Positions 22,929-31,431 of a stretch of DNA of 64,000 bases are shown piece by piece. Location: NCBI GenBank assembly GCA_046518185.1, contig JBKGRZ010000007.1:164497-228496 (forward strand), in the 5' to 3' direction. The notes under the pieces were generated by a model. The model worked only from the letters and a program-made list of their open reading frames with translations. It did no database searches and was not told where the DNA came from. Made by a program: the position numbers and the translations under genes. The stretch is from Scandinavium vulneris_A. GTDB taxonomy: Bacteria; Pseudomonadota; Gammaproteobacteria; Enterobacterales; Enterobacteriaceae. The number at the start of each line of letters is the position of its first letter. Position 1 is the first letter of the stretch.

Positions 22929-25163
22929 ATGCATTTCAAAAAACAGACGCTCGCGGTGTTAATGGCGCTCGCCTTAGCACCCTTTGCTGCGTCAGCGGCT
23001 ACATTAACGGCAGACGATCAAAGCAATACCATTACTGGCCTGGATTCAAGCCAGATGATCTCAAAAGACAATGGTAATACCTGGCTGGCTTATACCAGCG
23101 AAACCCAGAATAATTTCCCAGGTACTGAAACGGTGGTGGTTGCCGTCAAAGATAATTTGGCGATCACGTCAGAAAATTATGACCCAACGCTGTCTTATCC
23201 GACCGCGGGGACTGTTGTTCGCTATAACGGCTATTACTGGACCAGCAAATGGTGGGTGAATCCTGCTGAAGTGCCGGGCAGTAATGAAGTCTGGCAAAAA
23301 GGTGCGGCAATCAATATTCAGACATTGGGCACTTTTGAATTCCTGCCATACACCGGTCAGGCAGCAATCGATTTCCAGAACGATCAGAAAGCGAAGCTGG
23401 CCGCGATGCGTAAAATCATCGGTTATTTCCCAGAGTGGGGTGTGTATGATGCCCACAATAACTTCACGCCAGATAAAATTGACTACTCTACGCTGACCGA
23501 AATTAACTATGGTTTCGCGGTGGTCAAAAATGGCGAAGTCACCATGCATGATACCGAAAAAGGTCCGGGCCTCATTAAAGAATTGAATGAGCGTACCGAA
23601 GCTGCAGGTGTCAGACATATCATTTCTGTAGGTGGCTGGAATAACTCTGAAGAGGGCGTATTCGAAGCGGCAACGGCAACCCAGGAAGGCACTGAGAAAC
23701 TTGCCAGCAGCATGGTGGCATACATGCTGAAGTGGGACTTTGACGGCATTGACATTGACTGGGAATATCCGGATACCGATGCTGAAAAAGAGAGCTTCAC
23801 AAATCTCGTTCAGTTGGTTCGCGCTAAGCTTGATGACGAGGGTAAGAAAGATGACAAATACTATTCACTTTCTGCTGCAGTCACCACTAACCACAATAAA
23901 ATTGAGTTTATCAATCCTGCGGTAACCACCCCGCTGCTTGATACCGTCAACGTGATGGCATATGACATCCACGGTGCCTTCGATCCCGTTACCGGCCACA
24001 ACGCGCCACTGAACGCGAACAGCAAAGATGAAGATCAGTTGCTGAACGTTGCAGCGACCATGACAGAGTATGTTAATACCTGGAACGTGCCAAAATCCAA
24101 ACTGCTGATGGGTATTCCATACTACGGCCGTGGCTGGGGTGATGTTGAACCCACCGAAATTGTTAAAGGTCTGCCTGGCTTGTTTGCTCCGGGTACCGCA
24201 ACGGTACACGGCACTTGGGATGATCCTGATCAGAACACCGGTACCCATCCGTGGTATGTGCTGAAAGAGAAACTGGCCAGCGGCGAGTACGTACGCTACT
24301 GGGATAGCGAATCCGGTGTGCCTTATCTGTACGGTCCGCAGAACAAAGAGTTCCTGACCTACGACGATCCACAGTCTGTGAAAGAGAAAGTCGACTACAT
24401 CAATCAGCAAGGTTTTGCTGGCGCGATTGTCTGGGATATCAGCGGCGATACGCCAGATCATGAACTGGGGAATATCGTTAAAGAAATTAAAACGACCCCG
24501 GCACAAGATCCTGATATGAAGGGGTTATTCGTTACTTTGCAAAATGGCGGACGTCGCGTTGTCTTCAATTTGCCTGCCGATAAACTGACCTCAGGACATG
24601 CTTATCGTGTCGAGGTTGATGGTAAATATTTATTCTCAACGGAGGGCGTGCAGCCTTATTACGCTTATGCCGGTTATTTGGGTAACGAGGTTTCATTAAA
24701 CTCTGGTGATGTAAGCAGTAAAATCCCTGTCGGTAGCGTTATTACCGTTAAACGCACAACGCCAGATGCGGCGGTAATTGGGCAAATTACCGTCACTCAG
24801 GATATGCTTGATGGTAAGAAATCCGTCATCAATGATGGCTCTGTTAAGTCTTTGACTGTACAGAAAATTAACAACGTACCTTATGCCATTGTTGAGTTTG
24901 CAAAAGATAAATTACAAAGCAAAGATGGCTCCTCGTATGTCGCTAAGGTGATTGACGATGACCAGCAAATAGGCAATACCATTTTCTATTGTGATAATGG
25001 TAAATGCAGCTACGCGAATGCCAGCGATCAGGGCGATAACACCATCCTCGTGAAATCAGACGAAAAAGCGATTTCTGTTGGTGAGACTATTGTCATTGAA
25101 CGTACCTCCCCGAATCCGGCATATGTCGCTGAAGTGGTTGTTACCGCTGACATGCTGAAATAA
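22929..25163 (+). CDS. Secreted GH18 chitinase with chitin-binding domain and C-terminal repeats
   Basis: A 744-residue endochitinase candidate. It has a signal peptide (1-23, ASAA), a ChtBD3/CBM5-12-type domain (about 84-122, YNGYYWTSKWWVNPAEVPG with the WW at 108-109) and a GH18 barrel (about 160-510) with the catalytic block DGIDIDWEYP, in which E279 is the acid, plus SVGGWN and MAYDIHG. Two tandem repeats of about 105 residues follow (530-638 and 639-744), each ending in a V/IGxxIxVxRTxPxxA...VTxDML pattern. It sits where E. coli has chiA, but E. coli ChiA (897 residues, several N-terminal binding modules, a different GH18 branch) is not an orthologue as I recall it. The neighbouring T2SS is the likely exporter. 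Confidence 0.9.
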   Translation: MHFKKQTLAVLMALALAPFAASAATLTADDQSNTITGLDSSQMISKDNGNTWLAYTSETQNNFPGTETVVVAVKDNLAITSENYDPTLSYPTAGTVVRYNGYYWTSKWWVNPAEVPGSNEVWQKGAAINIQTLGTFEFLPYTGQAAIDFQNDQKAKLAAMRKIIGYFPEWGVYDAHNNFTPDKIDYSTLTEINYGFAVVKNGEVTMHDTEKGPGLIKELNERTEAAGVRHIISVGGWNNSEEGVFEAATATQEGTEKLASSMVAYMLKWDFDGIDIDWEYPDTDAEKESFTNLVQLVRAKLDDEGKKDDKYYSLSAAVTTNHNKIEFINPAVTTPLLDTVNVMAYDIHGAFDPVTGHNAPLNANSKDEDQLLNVAATMTEYVNTWNVPKSKLLMGIPYYGRGWGDVEPTEIVKGLPGLFAPGTATVHGTWDDPDQNTGTHPWYVLKEKLASGEYVRYWDSESGVPYLYGPQNKEFLTYDDPQSVKEKVDYINQQGFAGAIVWDISGDTPDHELGNIVKEIKTTPAQDPDMKGLFVTLQNGGRRVVFNLPADKLTSGHAYRVEVDGKYLFSTEGVQPYYAYAGYLGNEVSLNSGDVSSKIPVGSVITVKRTTPDAAVIGQITVTQDMLDGKKSVINDGSVKSLTVQKINNVPYAIVEFAKDKLQSKDGSSYVAKVIDDDQQIGNTIFYCDNGKCSYANASDQGDNTILVKSDEKAISVGETIVIERTSPNPAYVAEVVVTADMLK

Positions 25164-25191
25164 TAGTTCTGAACACAGACTAAACTTACTT

Positions 25192-25227
25192 AAAGCGCAC
25201 CTGAGCACATGCTGGTGCGCTTTTTTT
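25192..25227 (+). terminator. Terminator after the chitinase gene
   Basis: AAAGCGCACC (25192-25201) pairs with GGTGCGCTTT (25214-25223), with further AGCA/TGCT pairing inside, and a T7 run follows. Confidence 0.92.
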
Positions 25228-25268
25228 GTGCAGCATGATTTTCTCACGACGGTATGCAACGCTATTGA

Positions 25269-25287
25269 AATCATAACCATTCTCATT
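25269..25287. promoter_or_regulatory. Fur box upstream of bfd
   Basis: Read on the minus strand, AATGAGAATGGTTATGATT closely follows the Fur palindrome AATGAGAAT-n-ATTCTCATT: the first half is exact and the second matches at 6 of 9 bases. It lies 34 bp before the bfd ATG. Bfd is induced under iron starvation in related bacteria, so Fur repression is expected. Confidence 0.75.
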
Positions 25288-25320
25288 TACACTTTGATCA
25301 GAAATTGTACGGGAGTCGAT

Positions 25321-25515
25321 ATGTACGTTTGTCTGTGTAATGGTGTTAGTGATAAGAAGATCCGCCAGGCTGTGCGCCAGTTCAGTCCTCAGTCTTTTCA
25401 ACAACTCAGAAAGTTTGTCCCTGTCGGGACGCAATGCGGGAAATGTATTCGTGCCGCGCGCGAAATCATGCAGGATGAATTGACCCAACTCCCTGAATTT
25501 AAAGAAATCGCCTGA
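25321..25515 (+). CDS. bfd: Bacterioferritin-associated ferredoxin
   Basis: Bfd is a 64-residue [2Fe-2S] protein that donates electrons to bacterioferritin to release stored iron. Cluster cysteines are seen as C4/C6 (MYVCLC) and C39/C42 (GTQCGKC), the BFD-type helix-turn-helix Fe-S fold. The ATG at 25321 follows GGGAG and matches the E. coli length. The Fur box upstream and bfr downstream fit an iron storage and release module. Confidence 0.97.
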   Translation: MYVCLCNGVSDKKIRQAVRQFSPQSFQQLRKFVPVGTQCGKCIRAAREIMQDELTQLPEFKEIA

Positions 25516-25589
25516 TAACACCACAATTCGCGTTTATTTTTTCTTCGCTTCTACTACGCTTGTTAGAGTGGAAGCGGAGGGACTATATA

Positions 25590-26066
25590 ATGAAAGGTGA
25601 TGTTAAAATCATAAGTTATCTCAATAAGTTATTGGGAAATGAGCTTGTCGCAATCAACCAGTATTTCTTACATGCACGTATGTTTAAAAACTGGGGATTA
25701 AAACGTCTCAACGATGTCGAATACCATGAATCCATCGATGAAATGAAACATGCCGATATTTATATCGAGCGTATTCTGTTTCTCGAAGGGATCCCCAACC
25801 TTCAGGATCTAGGCAAGCTTCAAATTGGCGAAGATGTCGAGGAGATGTTGCAGTCTGACCTCAGGCTGGAGCTGGAGGGGGCGAAGGACCTGCGGGAAGC
25901 TATCGCCTATGCCGATAGCGTCTTTGATTACGCCAGTCGCGATATGATGATCAAGATTTTGACCGAGGAAGAACATCACATTGACTGGCTGGAAACCGAG
26001 CTGGATTTGATTCAGAAAATGGGCATACAAAATTACCTGCAGGCCCAGATTCGCGAAGAGAACTAA
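25590..26066 (+). CDS. bfr: Bacterioferritin
   Basis: Bfr assembles a 24-subunit haem-containing cage that oxidises and stores iron. The 158-residue protein has the complete dinuclear ferroxidase centre (E18, E51, H54, E94, E127, H130) and the haem ligand M52. The start MKGDVKIISYL at 25590 is chosen over an upstream in-frame start for length and for the GGAGG site before it. Transcribed with or after bfd. Confidence 0.98.
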   Translation: MKGDVKIISYLNKLLGNELVAINQYFLHARMFKNWGLKRLNDVEYHESIDEMKHADIYIERILFLEGIPNLQDLGKLQIGEDVEEMLQSDLRLELEGAKDLREAIAYADSVFDYASRDMMIKILTEEEHHIDWLETELDLIQKMGIQNYLQAQIREEN

Positions 26067-26086
26067 CGGTTTTAACGTTGCGCATT

Positions 26087-26116
26087 CAGAGCGGTAAGCA
26101 TACTTTTGCCGCTCTG
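26087..26116. terminator. Hairpin between convergent bfr and gspO
   Basis: CAGAGCGG (26087-26094) pairs perfectly with CCGCTCTG (26109-26116) around a 14-base loop. No T tract follows on either strand, so termination strength is doubtful, but it is the only hairpin separating the convergent genes. Confidence 0.4.
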
Positions 26117-26129
26117 CATGTCAGTGCTG

Positions 26130-26900
26130 CTAGCCGTTCCAGGTTTGCCACACAAAACTCAACCAGCCCGCTACGCTTAGCCACGGACCGAAGGCGATGT
26201 GCGGTTGTTTGTTGCCGTATAAGATAAGGCGGCCCAGGGCATAAATCAGTGCCAGCACCGAGGACAGTAACAAGATGCTCGGTAAGGCCTGCCACCCACA
26301 CCATGCTCCCAGCGCGGCGAGTAATTTAAAATCACCAAAGCCCATCCCTTCTTTACCCGCCAGCAGTCGAAACGCCTGATAAACCAGCCACAGCGCCAAG
26401 TAGCCTGCTATCGCGCCAAGCACAGCGTCGCGTAGGTCGATCCCCATAAAAAAACAGTGATACAGCAGGCCCAGCCACAATAACGGCAACGTTAGTTTGT
26501 CTGGCAGTAAACAATGCTGCGCGTCGATTTGCGTTAATGCCAGTAGGAACCAAAACAACAGGCAGATGGCCAGAGCGTCAGGAAGCAGTGGAAACACGCT
26601 GGTAATCAGCGCAAACATCAATCCGCAAACGGCTTCCGTCAAAGGATAACGCAGAGAGATCGGCGAGTGGCAATCACGACAACGTCCCTGCAGACAGAGC
26701 CAACTGAGGAGTGGAACGTTGTCTCTGAAGCGAATCGGATGCTGACAATGAGGGCAACAGGATCCGGGCCAGGCAATGTTGCTGAGGGGTGAGCTGCTAT
26801 CTCTAATACCTCGGGGCACGCGATAGATGACCACATTCATAAAACTGCCGATAAGCAAACCCAAGACGCCCATCAGGACTATCTCAATAACCTTATCCAT
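26130..26900 (-). CDS. gspO: GspO, type II secretion prepilin peptidase
   Basis: GspO cleaves the leaders of the pseudopilins GspG-K and N-methylates the new N-terminus. The 256-residue inner-membrane protein has a cytoplasmic zinc-binding loop with two CxxC pairs (C49/C52 and C74/C77) and the two catalytic aspartate regions of the TFPP family: one Asp in TQIDAQHCLLPDKL and the other in GMGFGDFK. The enzyme is bifunctional in this subfamily because the cysteine loop is present. Last gene of the gsp operon; its start overlaps gspM by 8 bp. Confidence 0.95.
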   Translation of the reverse strand: MDKVIEIVLMGVLGLLIGSFMNVVIYRVPRGIRDSSSPLSNIAWPGSCCPHCQHPIRFRDNVPLLSWLCLQGRCRDCHSPISLRYPLTEAVCGLMFALITSVFPLLPDALAICLLFWFLLALTQIDAQHCLLPDKLTLPLLWLGLLYHCFFMGIDLRDAVLGAIAGYLALWLVYQAFRLLAGKEGMGFGDFKLLAALGAWCGWQALPSILLLSSVLALIYALGRLILYGNKQPHIAFGPWLSVAGWLSFVWQTWNG

Positions 26901-27363
26901 GGGTCTTCACCTGGCGAAGCTTGAGCGTGATGACTTTCACATTGTTCTTCCCCGCAGAGTGGGCGGAAAATTCGAGTTGTGTGACCTGTAAACCGCTACG
27001 CTGTAAAGCCTGAAGCCAGGTGAACAGCGTATTGGCGGGTAATGGCGAGAGAGAGACCGACAACGTCTGAGGATCGGCTTTTTGGCTTTTATACTGAATG
27101 CCACTCTGCCTGGCGGTATTCGCCAGCAGTTGCTCCATCGTTGCCGTCGTGGGATTTGCCGGAACAATACCCTTACGATGAGCGGCATTTTCCAGCCATA
27201 CAATTTCATCTGCGAGGCGTCTGTTCTCATCGGATAGGCGTGCGATACCCTTGTTCAACGGCGTAACGATGCCATACAGGATACCCGCCATTAAACAGCA
27301 GCCTGCCAACAGAAGGATGAAAACTTTTTCCCGGAACGTTTTGCCCTGCCACCAGTTGATCAT
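26893..27363 (-). CDS. gspM: GspM, type II secretion inner-membrane platform protein
   Basis: A 156-residue bitopic protein with a single N-terminal membrane segment (about 15-37, VFILLLAGCCLMAGILYGIV), a coiled region and a periplasmic ferredoxin-like domain. GspM stabilises GspL in the assembly platform beneath the pseudopilus. Stop and start codons overlap with gspL (4 bp) and gspO (8 bp). Confidence 0.93.
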   Translation of the reverse strand: MINWWQGKTFREKVFILLLAGCCLMAGILYGIVTPLNKGIARLSDENRRLADEIVWLENAAHRKGIVPANPTTATMEQLLANTARQSGIQYKSQKADPQTLSVSLSPLPANTLFTWLQALQRSGLQVTQLEFSAHSAGKNNVKVITLKLRQVKTHG

Positions 27364-28508
27364 GGTTTAGCTCCGCTGGTTAACACCATCAGACCGGCGG
27401 TCTCACTTGGTTGCACGGAAAAATTAAGATCGTCATGGGTACGTTGTATGAATTGTGCCATCTGGGCAGGATCTTCAACTTTCAGAGTTAACCTCAAGGC
27501 GTGTTTGTCCTTGTCATATGCGAACTGACGAATCTTAAGCTTCGGGAAATCCTGCAGGTTTTGCGAAACCAGTGACAGGCGAGACATGACGTCAGGCCAG
27601 GTTTGTTCGGAGGCGGATTCGAAGAAGAATTTAAAGTTACTGCTCCGCGTGTCACCGGGGAAATAGCGGCTCCACAGGGCCTTACCTTGTGCTTTCAGGT
27701 CTGCGTTTTGCTGGCTAACTTGCCAGAGAACCAATCCCTTTGCGCTTAACCAGAGTAAAAGCGCCAACAACAGCGCGCCGCCGACGAGCTTTTTGTAAAA
27801 CGGCTTAACCGCTACAACTGGCGGTCGCACGCGAAACGGGCCGTGGAGCAGGTTGATGTCTGCGACCGTCGTCGGCTGTTGATGCCAGTCTGTGTGCCTG
27901 TCTTGTGCGGGCAGAATTTCTGTCGGTTCATGGGCGACGGGTAGGGGATTAAAACTGAGTATTTTTTGTGCCGGATGACACATCAATAAATGTTCAAGCA
28001 GGGCGGTGTTGAGCACAGAAAATTTGTGTTCCGCATAGCGCATGAGCCAGCTGCCCTCGTGCTGAAGGAGTGTCCAGGCCTGAGGCTCAAAGGGCAAATC
28101 ATAACCATCAGGCAGTGCCCGTCTGACTGTGACGCCCGCCAGACTGAGGCTGTACAGAATATCAGTCAGGACCACTTTGCGGATGCCCGCGAGTTGTAAG
28201 CTGCCTTCATTGCGCGCCAGAATACTCCAGTGGAGATCGTCTGGGTTTTCTGCCACCGCATCTTCCGTTAACCAGCCAAGGGTTTGCGCCGTAATGCTGT
28301 AGTCCTCCGCCGGAGGGGTCACTTCACGGAAGTAAAAATGCTCTGGGGAGAGTAGCAACAGGGCGCTGTCCTTCCCGGATAAATCACACAAGCAGTCGGG
28401 CTCAGTGATGTCAGCGAACTGCTGCATGACCGGCTCTCCGTGCTCATTATGATAACGACACTCAAGTGTGTTTACGCCGGGGCGCAAAATTAACGATTCC
28501 ATTTTCAT
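27360..28508 (-). CDS. gspL: GspL, type II secretion platform protein
   Basis: A 382-residue protein with an actin-like cytoplasmic domain (about 1-235) that recruits the ATPase GspE, one membrane segment (about 240-260, LVGGALLLALLLWLSAKGL) and a periplasmic ferredoxin-like domain that pairs with GspM. It couples ATP hydrolysis to pseudopilus assembly. Overlaps gspK and gspM by 4 bp each. Confidence 0.93.
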   Translation of the reverse strand: MKMESLILRPGVNTLECRYHNEHGEPVMQQFADITEPDCLCDLSGKDSALLLLSPEHFYFREVTPPAEDYSITAQTLGWLTEDAVAENPDDLHWSILARNEGSLQLAGIRKVVLTDILYSLSLAGVTVRRALPDGYDLPFEPQAWTLLQHEGSWLMRYAEHKFSVLNTALLEHLLMCHPAQKILSFNPLPVAHEPTEILPAQDRHTDWHQQPTTVADINLLHGPFRVRPPVVAVKPFYKKLVGGALLLALLLWLSAKGLVLWQVSQQNADLKAQGKALWSRYFPGDTRSSNFKFFFESASEQTWPDVMSRLSLVSQNLQDFPKLKIRQFAYDKDKHALRLTLKVEDPAQMAQFIQRTHDDLNFSVQPSETAGLMVLTSGAKP

Positions 28509-29509
28509 CGACTTCCCTTCATGTGTTCGTATACGCCGACGGTGCGGGTTACGATTAACACTTTTTTCTCTTTTTCATCGTATTCAAGCTGGCTGGTAAA
28601 ATATTGCCGTCCATCGTCCTGCTGAATGTTTGTTTCCAGCCTGAAAAAATGGCTAAAGGTGGTAAGAATGCCTTTGGCTGCGGCAAAATCTTGGTCATGT
28701 CCTGGAAAGGTTTTCTTCAGATAGCCCGCCAACTGAACCGTGTTTTGCCAGGTTTGCGACGACCGGTTGGCAAAGAGTGTTTCAACCTCTCTGGCTGATA
28801 TCACGTTGTTAAATATGGCGGCCAGCAGGGACGCATGTCGGGCGGTCAGGGTGCTGACATTGATTTGCAATTCGGTTGTGGGTAACGCACACAGATTGGG
28901 GGCTAGGCGTTGATAAAGCGCCTGGCTCATGCCCTGAACGCTTTTGAGCTCAGAGACGCTTACGAACAGGGTGTTTGCATTGTCATGTGGGATCTCCCGG
29001 GTGTGGTAATACTCACTTTCTGCCCCGGCACGACGTGGAATATCGTCGCTGTCGATAAAGTCCGCAATTGAATCAATAATGGTGTCTGCTTGGGCGCCTT
29101 CCGCACCGCTGTTGGCCAAAAGGGCGCGGAATGTTTTTACGCTGTACGGTTCATCAGCCATTGAATCTACGGGCACGGCAGACAGGACATTGAGGTTAAA
29201 ACAGTTTTGCGCATCTTCCAGGTGCCAATGCACGTTGCGTTCGTCGGACAATTCAATGTCATGTGGCTGGGCCCAATACTGATCCGGCGAGGTATATTTG
29301 GCATTGTCCTTAAGGTCCTGTTGCAAAATACGCACAGCCTGTTGTTCTGCTATTCCGACGAGTTCATTTTTCGCCAGACGGGAGGCGGTATAACCGGTGC
29401 GTTTCAGGTTCACCTGAAAACGTAATGTCATTTCTGTCGCCAGCGCTGCCATGATTGCCAGAATCATCAGCACAACCAGTAGCGCCATGCCTTGTTGCTG
29501 TCGTTTCAT
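28505..29509 (-). CDS. gspK: GspK, minor pseudopilin
   Basis: GspK caps the pseudopilus tip with GspI and GspJ. The 334-residue precursor has a short leader cleaved after G7 (MKRQQQG|MALLVVL), a hydrophobic N-terminal helix and a large periplasmic domain. Position +5 after cleavage is Val rather than Glu, the known hallmark of GspK among pseudopilins. Overlaps gspJ and gspL by 4 bp each. Confidence 0.94.
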   Translation of the reverse strand: MKRQQQGMALLVVLMILAIMAALATEMTLRFQVNLKRTGYTASRLAKNELVGIAEQQAVRILQQDLKDNAKYTSPDQYWAQPHDIELSDERNVHWHLEDAQNCFNLNVLSAVPVDSMADEPYSVKTFRALLANSGAEGAQADTIIDSIADFIDSDDIPRRAGAESEYYHTREIPHDNANTLFVSVSELKSVQGMSQALYQRLAPNLCALPTTELQINVSTLTARHASLLAAIFNNVISAREVETLFANRSSQTWQNTVQLAGYLKKTFPGHDQDFAAAKGILTTFSHFFRLETNIQQDDGRQYFTSQLEYDEKEKKVLIVTRTVGVYEHMKGSR

Positions 29510-30123
29510 TGTTGTTTTTCCGGAGACTCAGGTGCGCTCATCCCTGGCTGGAGATGATATTCCGGCAGGGGAACGAGTCGCATGACAGGGCCCGGATCGA
29601 CCAGCCCAAAAGTAAACTCAACTGCCTGCGGTAGCGTTTTGCCGGCGTCATTCTTATCAAGGAAAGCCCCTTGCGCGTAATAGCGCAGCGTAAAACTGTC
29701 TACGTTATCAAGCATAGGCATCACCAGTGTCGGTTTTACGGCATCCGGATATTGCCAAACCTCACGATAAAGTACGCCTTTTTTCAGATACCAATGGACC
29801 CGCTGGATGGCGGGTGTACAGCAGGCATTCAATACGTCATCCGCACGTGCGGTAGTCAGCGTTAAGTCGGTTTGGCCGGCTTCAATCACTTGGGTACTAT
29901 TCCTGAGTGGGCGTGGCACAAACTGCCTGATGTCTTTTTCGAGCAGGTTGACGGTGCGTAATAATGCGCTGAAGCGTTGCTGGTGCTTTTTGGTCGTTTC
30001 GTTACTGTTGATAGACGCCGTCAGGAGCTGGCCCGTCATTAGCGTGAGCACGGCAAACAGAACAATGGCTATCAAGACTTCCAATAAGGTAAAACCTGAT
30101 TGGCTTTTAGGGCTGTGTGGCAT
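29506..30123 (-). CDS. gspJ: GspJ, minor pseudopilin
   Basis: A 205-residue type IV pilin-like protein with prepilin leader cleavage after G10 (SQSG|FTLLEVLIAI) and Glu at +5. GspJ forms the tip complex with GspI and GspK that starts pseudopilus assembly. Overlaps gspI by 17 bp, the longest overlap within this operon, and gspK by 4 bp. Confidence 0.94.
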   Translation of the reverse strand: MPHSPKSQSGFTLLEVLIAIVLFAVLTLMTGQLLTASINSNETTKKHQQRFSALLRTVNLLEKDIRQFVPRPLRNSTQVIEAGQTDLTLTTARADDVLNACCTPAIQRVHWYLKKGVLYREVWQYPDAVKPTLVMPMLDNVDSFTLRYYAQGAFLDKNDAGKTLPQAVEFTFGLVDPGPVMRLVPLPEYHLQPGMSAPESPEKQQ

Positions 30124-30481
30124 TTTCTGGCTCCATCACATAGCGTTCGAGCTGAACGTGTTGGCCGTTTTCCAGCGGGACCTTCACCTGCCAGCGGGTC
30201 ATGTCCTCTACTTCACTTTGCCCCACCTCAAGCGTCCATTCCCACTCGCTACCACCCATTAACATGCTGCCGTGTTGCGTCTCTGCTTCACTACTGTTCG
30301 CCAACGCGAATGTGGTCAGTACGTTGTCTGCCACCCACGTGGCGAAGACGTTGTCCCGCATCGCCGTCGTGGCTGAAAGTTGCCCATTGATGCTGGAAAT
30401 TAACGTCATGCTGACTGCCGCGAAAATCACCATCGCTAACAGAACCTCCAGGATAGTGAATCCGTCATGCTCCGTTTTCAT
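30107..30481 (-). CDS. gspI: GspI, minor pseudopilin
   Basis: A 124-residue pseudopilin with leader cleavage after G7 (MKTEHDG|FTILEVLLA) and Glu at +5. It is the central subunit of the GspIJK tip complex. Its start overlaps the gspH stop by 4 bp on the minus strand. Confidence 0.94.
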   Translation of the reverse strand: MKTEHDGFTILEVLLAMVIFAAVSMTLISSINGQLSATTAMRDNVFATWVADNVLTTFALANSSEAETQHGSMLMGGSEWEWTLEVGQSEVEDMTRWQVKVPLENGQHVQLERYVMEPENATQP

Positions 30482-30975
30482 CGACCTTTCCCTGGAGTGA
30501 AATGCAGCGGTAAACCGCCCTGACTTGTGAGGGTGAAAAGGGTTTTGCCACTGTCCCGGTCTTCGACCTGCAAGGTAAACGGGGTGATTTCTCCATCAGG
30601 AGTGACGACGATTTGCGGCGACTGACTGGAGCGCTGTTTGAGTGAGGCGGGTAAGAGCCGAATATGCCATGACTCATCCCACTCGCCTTTCGATGGCAGG
30701 CGGTACTGGGTGTCTGGCTCTTGCCACTCTTTTCCTTCAGACACCACAAACTGCCAGTCTGCATCCTGGATCCTCAGACCAATAAGCCTGTTTTCCATGG
30801 TCGCCCAGTCTGCTGCATACTCAATAAGAACATTGAGTTGCTCACCGGTTTTTGCCGCTTTTCCCTGTGAGCCATTCAGTTGGCCAGTCGTCAACATGAC
30901 CGTCGATGCGCTCAATGCGATTACGACCAGCACCAGCAGCATCTCCAGTAGGGTGAAACCCTTCGACGCATTCAT
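30478..30975 (-). CDS. gspH: GspH, minor pseudopilin
   Basis: A 165-residue pseudopilin with leader cleavage after G6 (MNASKG|FTLLEMLLVL) and Glu at +5, then a C-terminal beta domain with LEVEDRDSG-like QVEDRDSGKTLF. GspH links the tip complex to the GspG shaft. It lies 2 bp after gspG. Confidence 0.93.
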   Translation of the reverse strand: MNASKGFTLLEMLLVLVVIALSASTVMLTTGQLNGSQGKAAKTGEQLNVLIEYAADWATMENRLIGLRIQDADWQFVVSEGKEWQEPDTQYRLPSKGEWDESWHIRLLPASLKQRSSQSPQIVVTPDGEITPFTLQVEDRDSGKTLFTLTSQGGLPLHFTPGKGR

Positions 30976-30977
30976 GG

Positions 30978-31421
30978 TTATTTTTTCGCTTTATCCAAAT
31001 CCCAGTTGTTGATGTCATCCGCCGTACCGGCTTCGTTGTCATCACCTGCGGAAATCAGATCGAATGCACCATGCTCCCCAGGGCTGACCAGCAAATAATC
31101 ATTTCCCCATGGGTCTTGTGGTAACCGTTTGATATAACCCGATTCGTTGTAATTAGTCGGAACCGGATTGGTCGTCGGTTTAGTCACCAGGGCGACCAGA
31201 CCCTGACTGGTGGTGGGATACTTATGGTTATCAAGCTTGTACATATCGAGCGCGTTTTCGAGTGCAACGATATCACTGACCGCTTTCTGTCGGTCGGCAC
31301 GCTCTTTGTTGCCCATTAGATTGGGCACCACCAGGCTGGCTAATACGCCCAGAATGACAATGACCACCATGAGTTCCATCAGGGTAAAGCCTTGCTGATG
31401 ATTATGCTTATTAAGTTCCAT
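30978..31421 (-). CDS. gspG: GspG, major pseudopilin
   Basis: The shaft subunit of the pseudopilus piston. The 147-residue precursor has the leader cleaved after G11 (HQQG|FTLMELMVVIVILG), Glu at +5, and a C-terminal loop rich in Asp, Glu and Asn (SAGDDNEAGTADDINNWD) that binds calcium in this family. It lies 10 bp downstream of gspF. Confidence 0.96.
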   Translation of the reverse strand: MELNKHNHQQGFTLMELMVVIVILGVLASLVVPNLMGNKERADRQKAVSDIVALENALDMYKLDNHKYPTTSQGLVALVTKPTTNPVPTNYNESGYIKRLPQDPWGNDYLLVSPGEHGAFDLISAGDDNEAGTADDINNWDLDKAKK

Positions 31422-31431
31422 TTTATGATTC

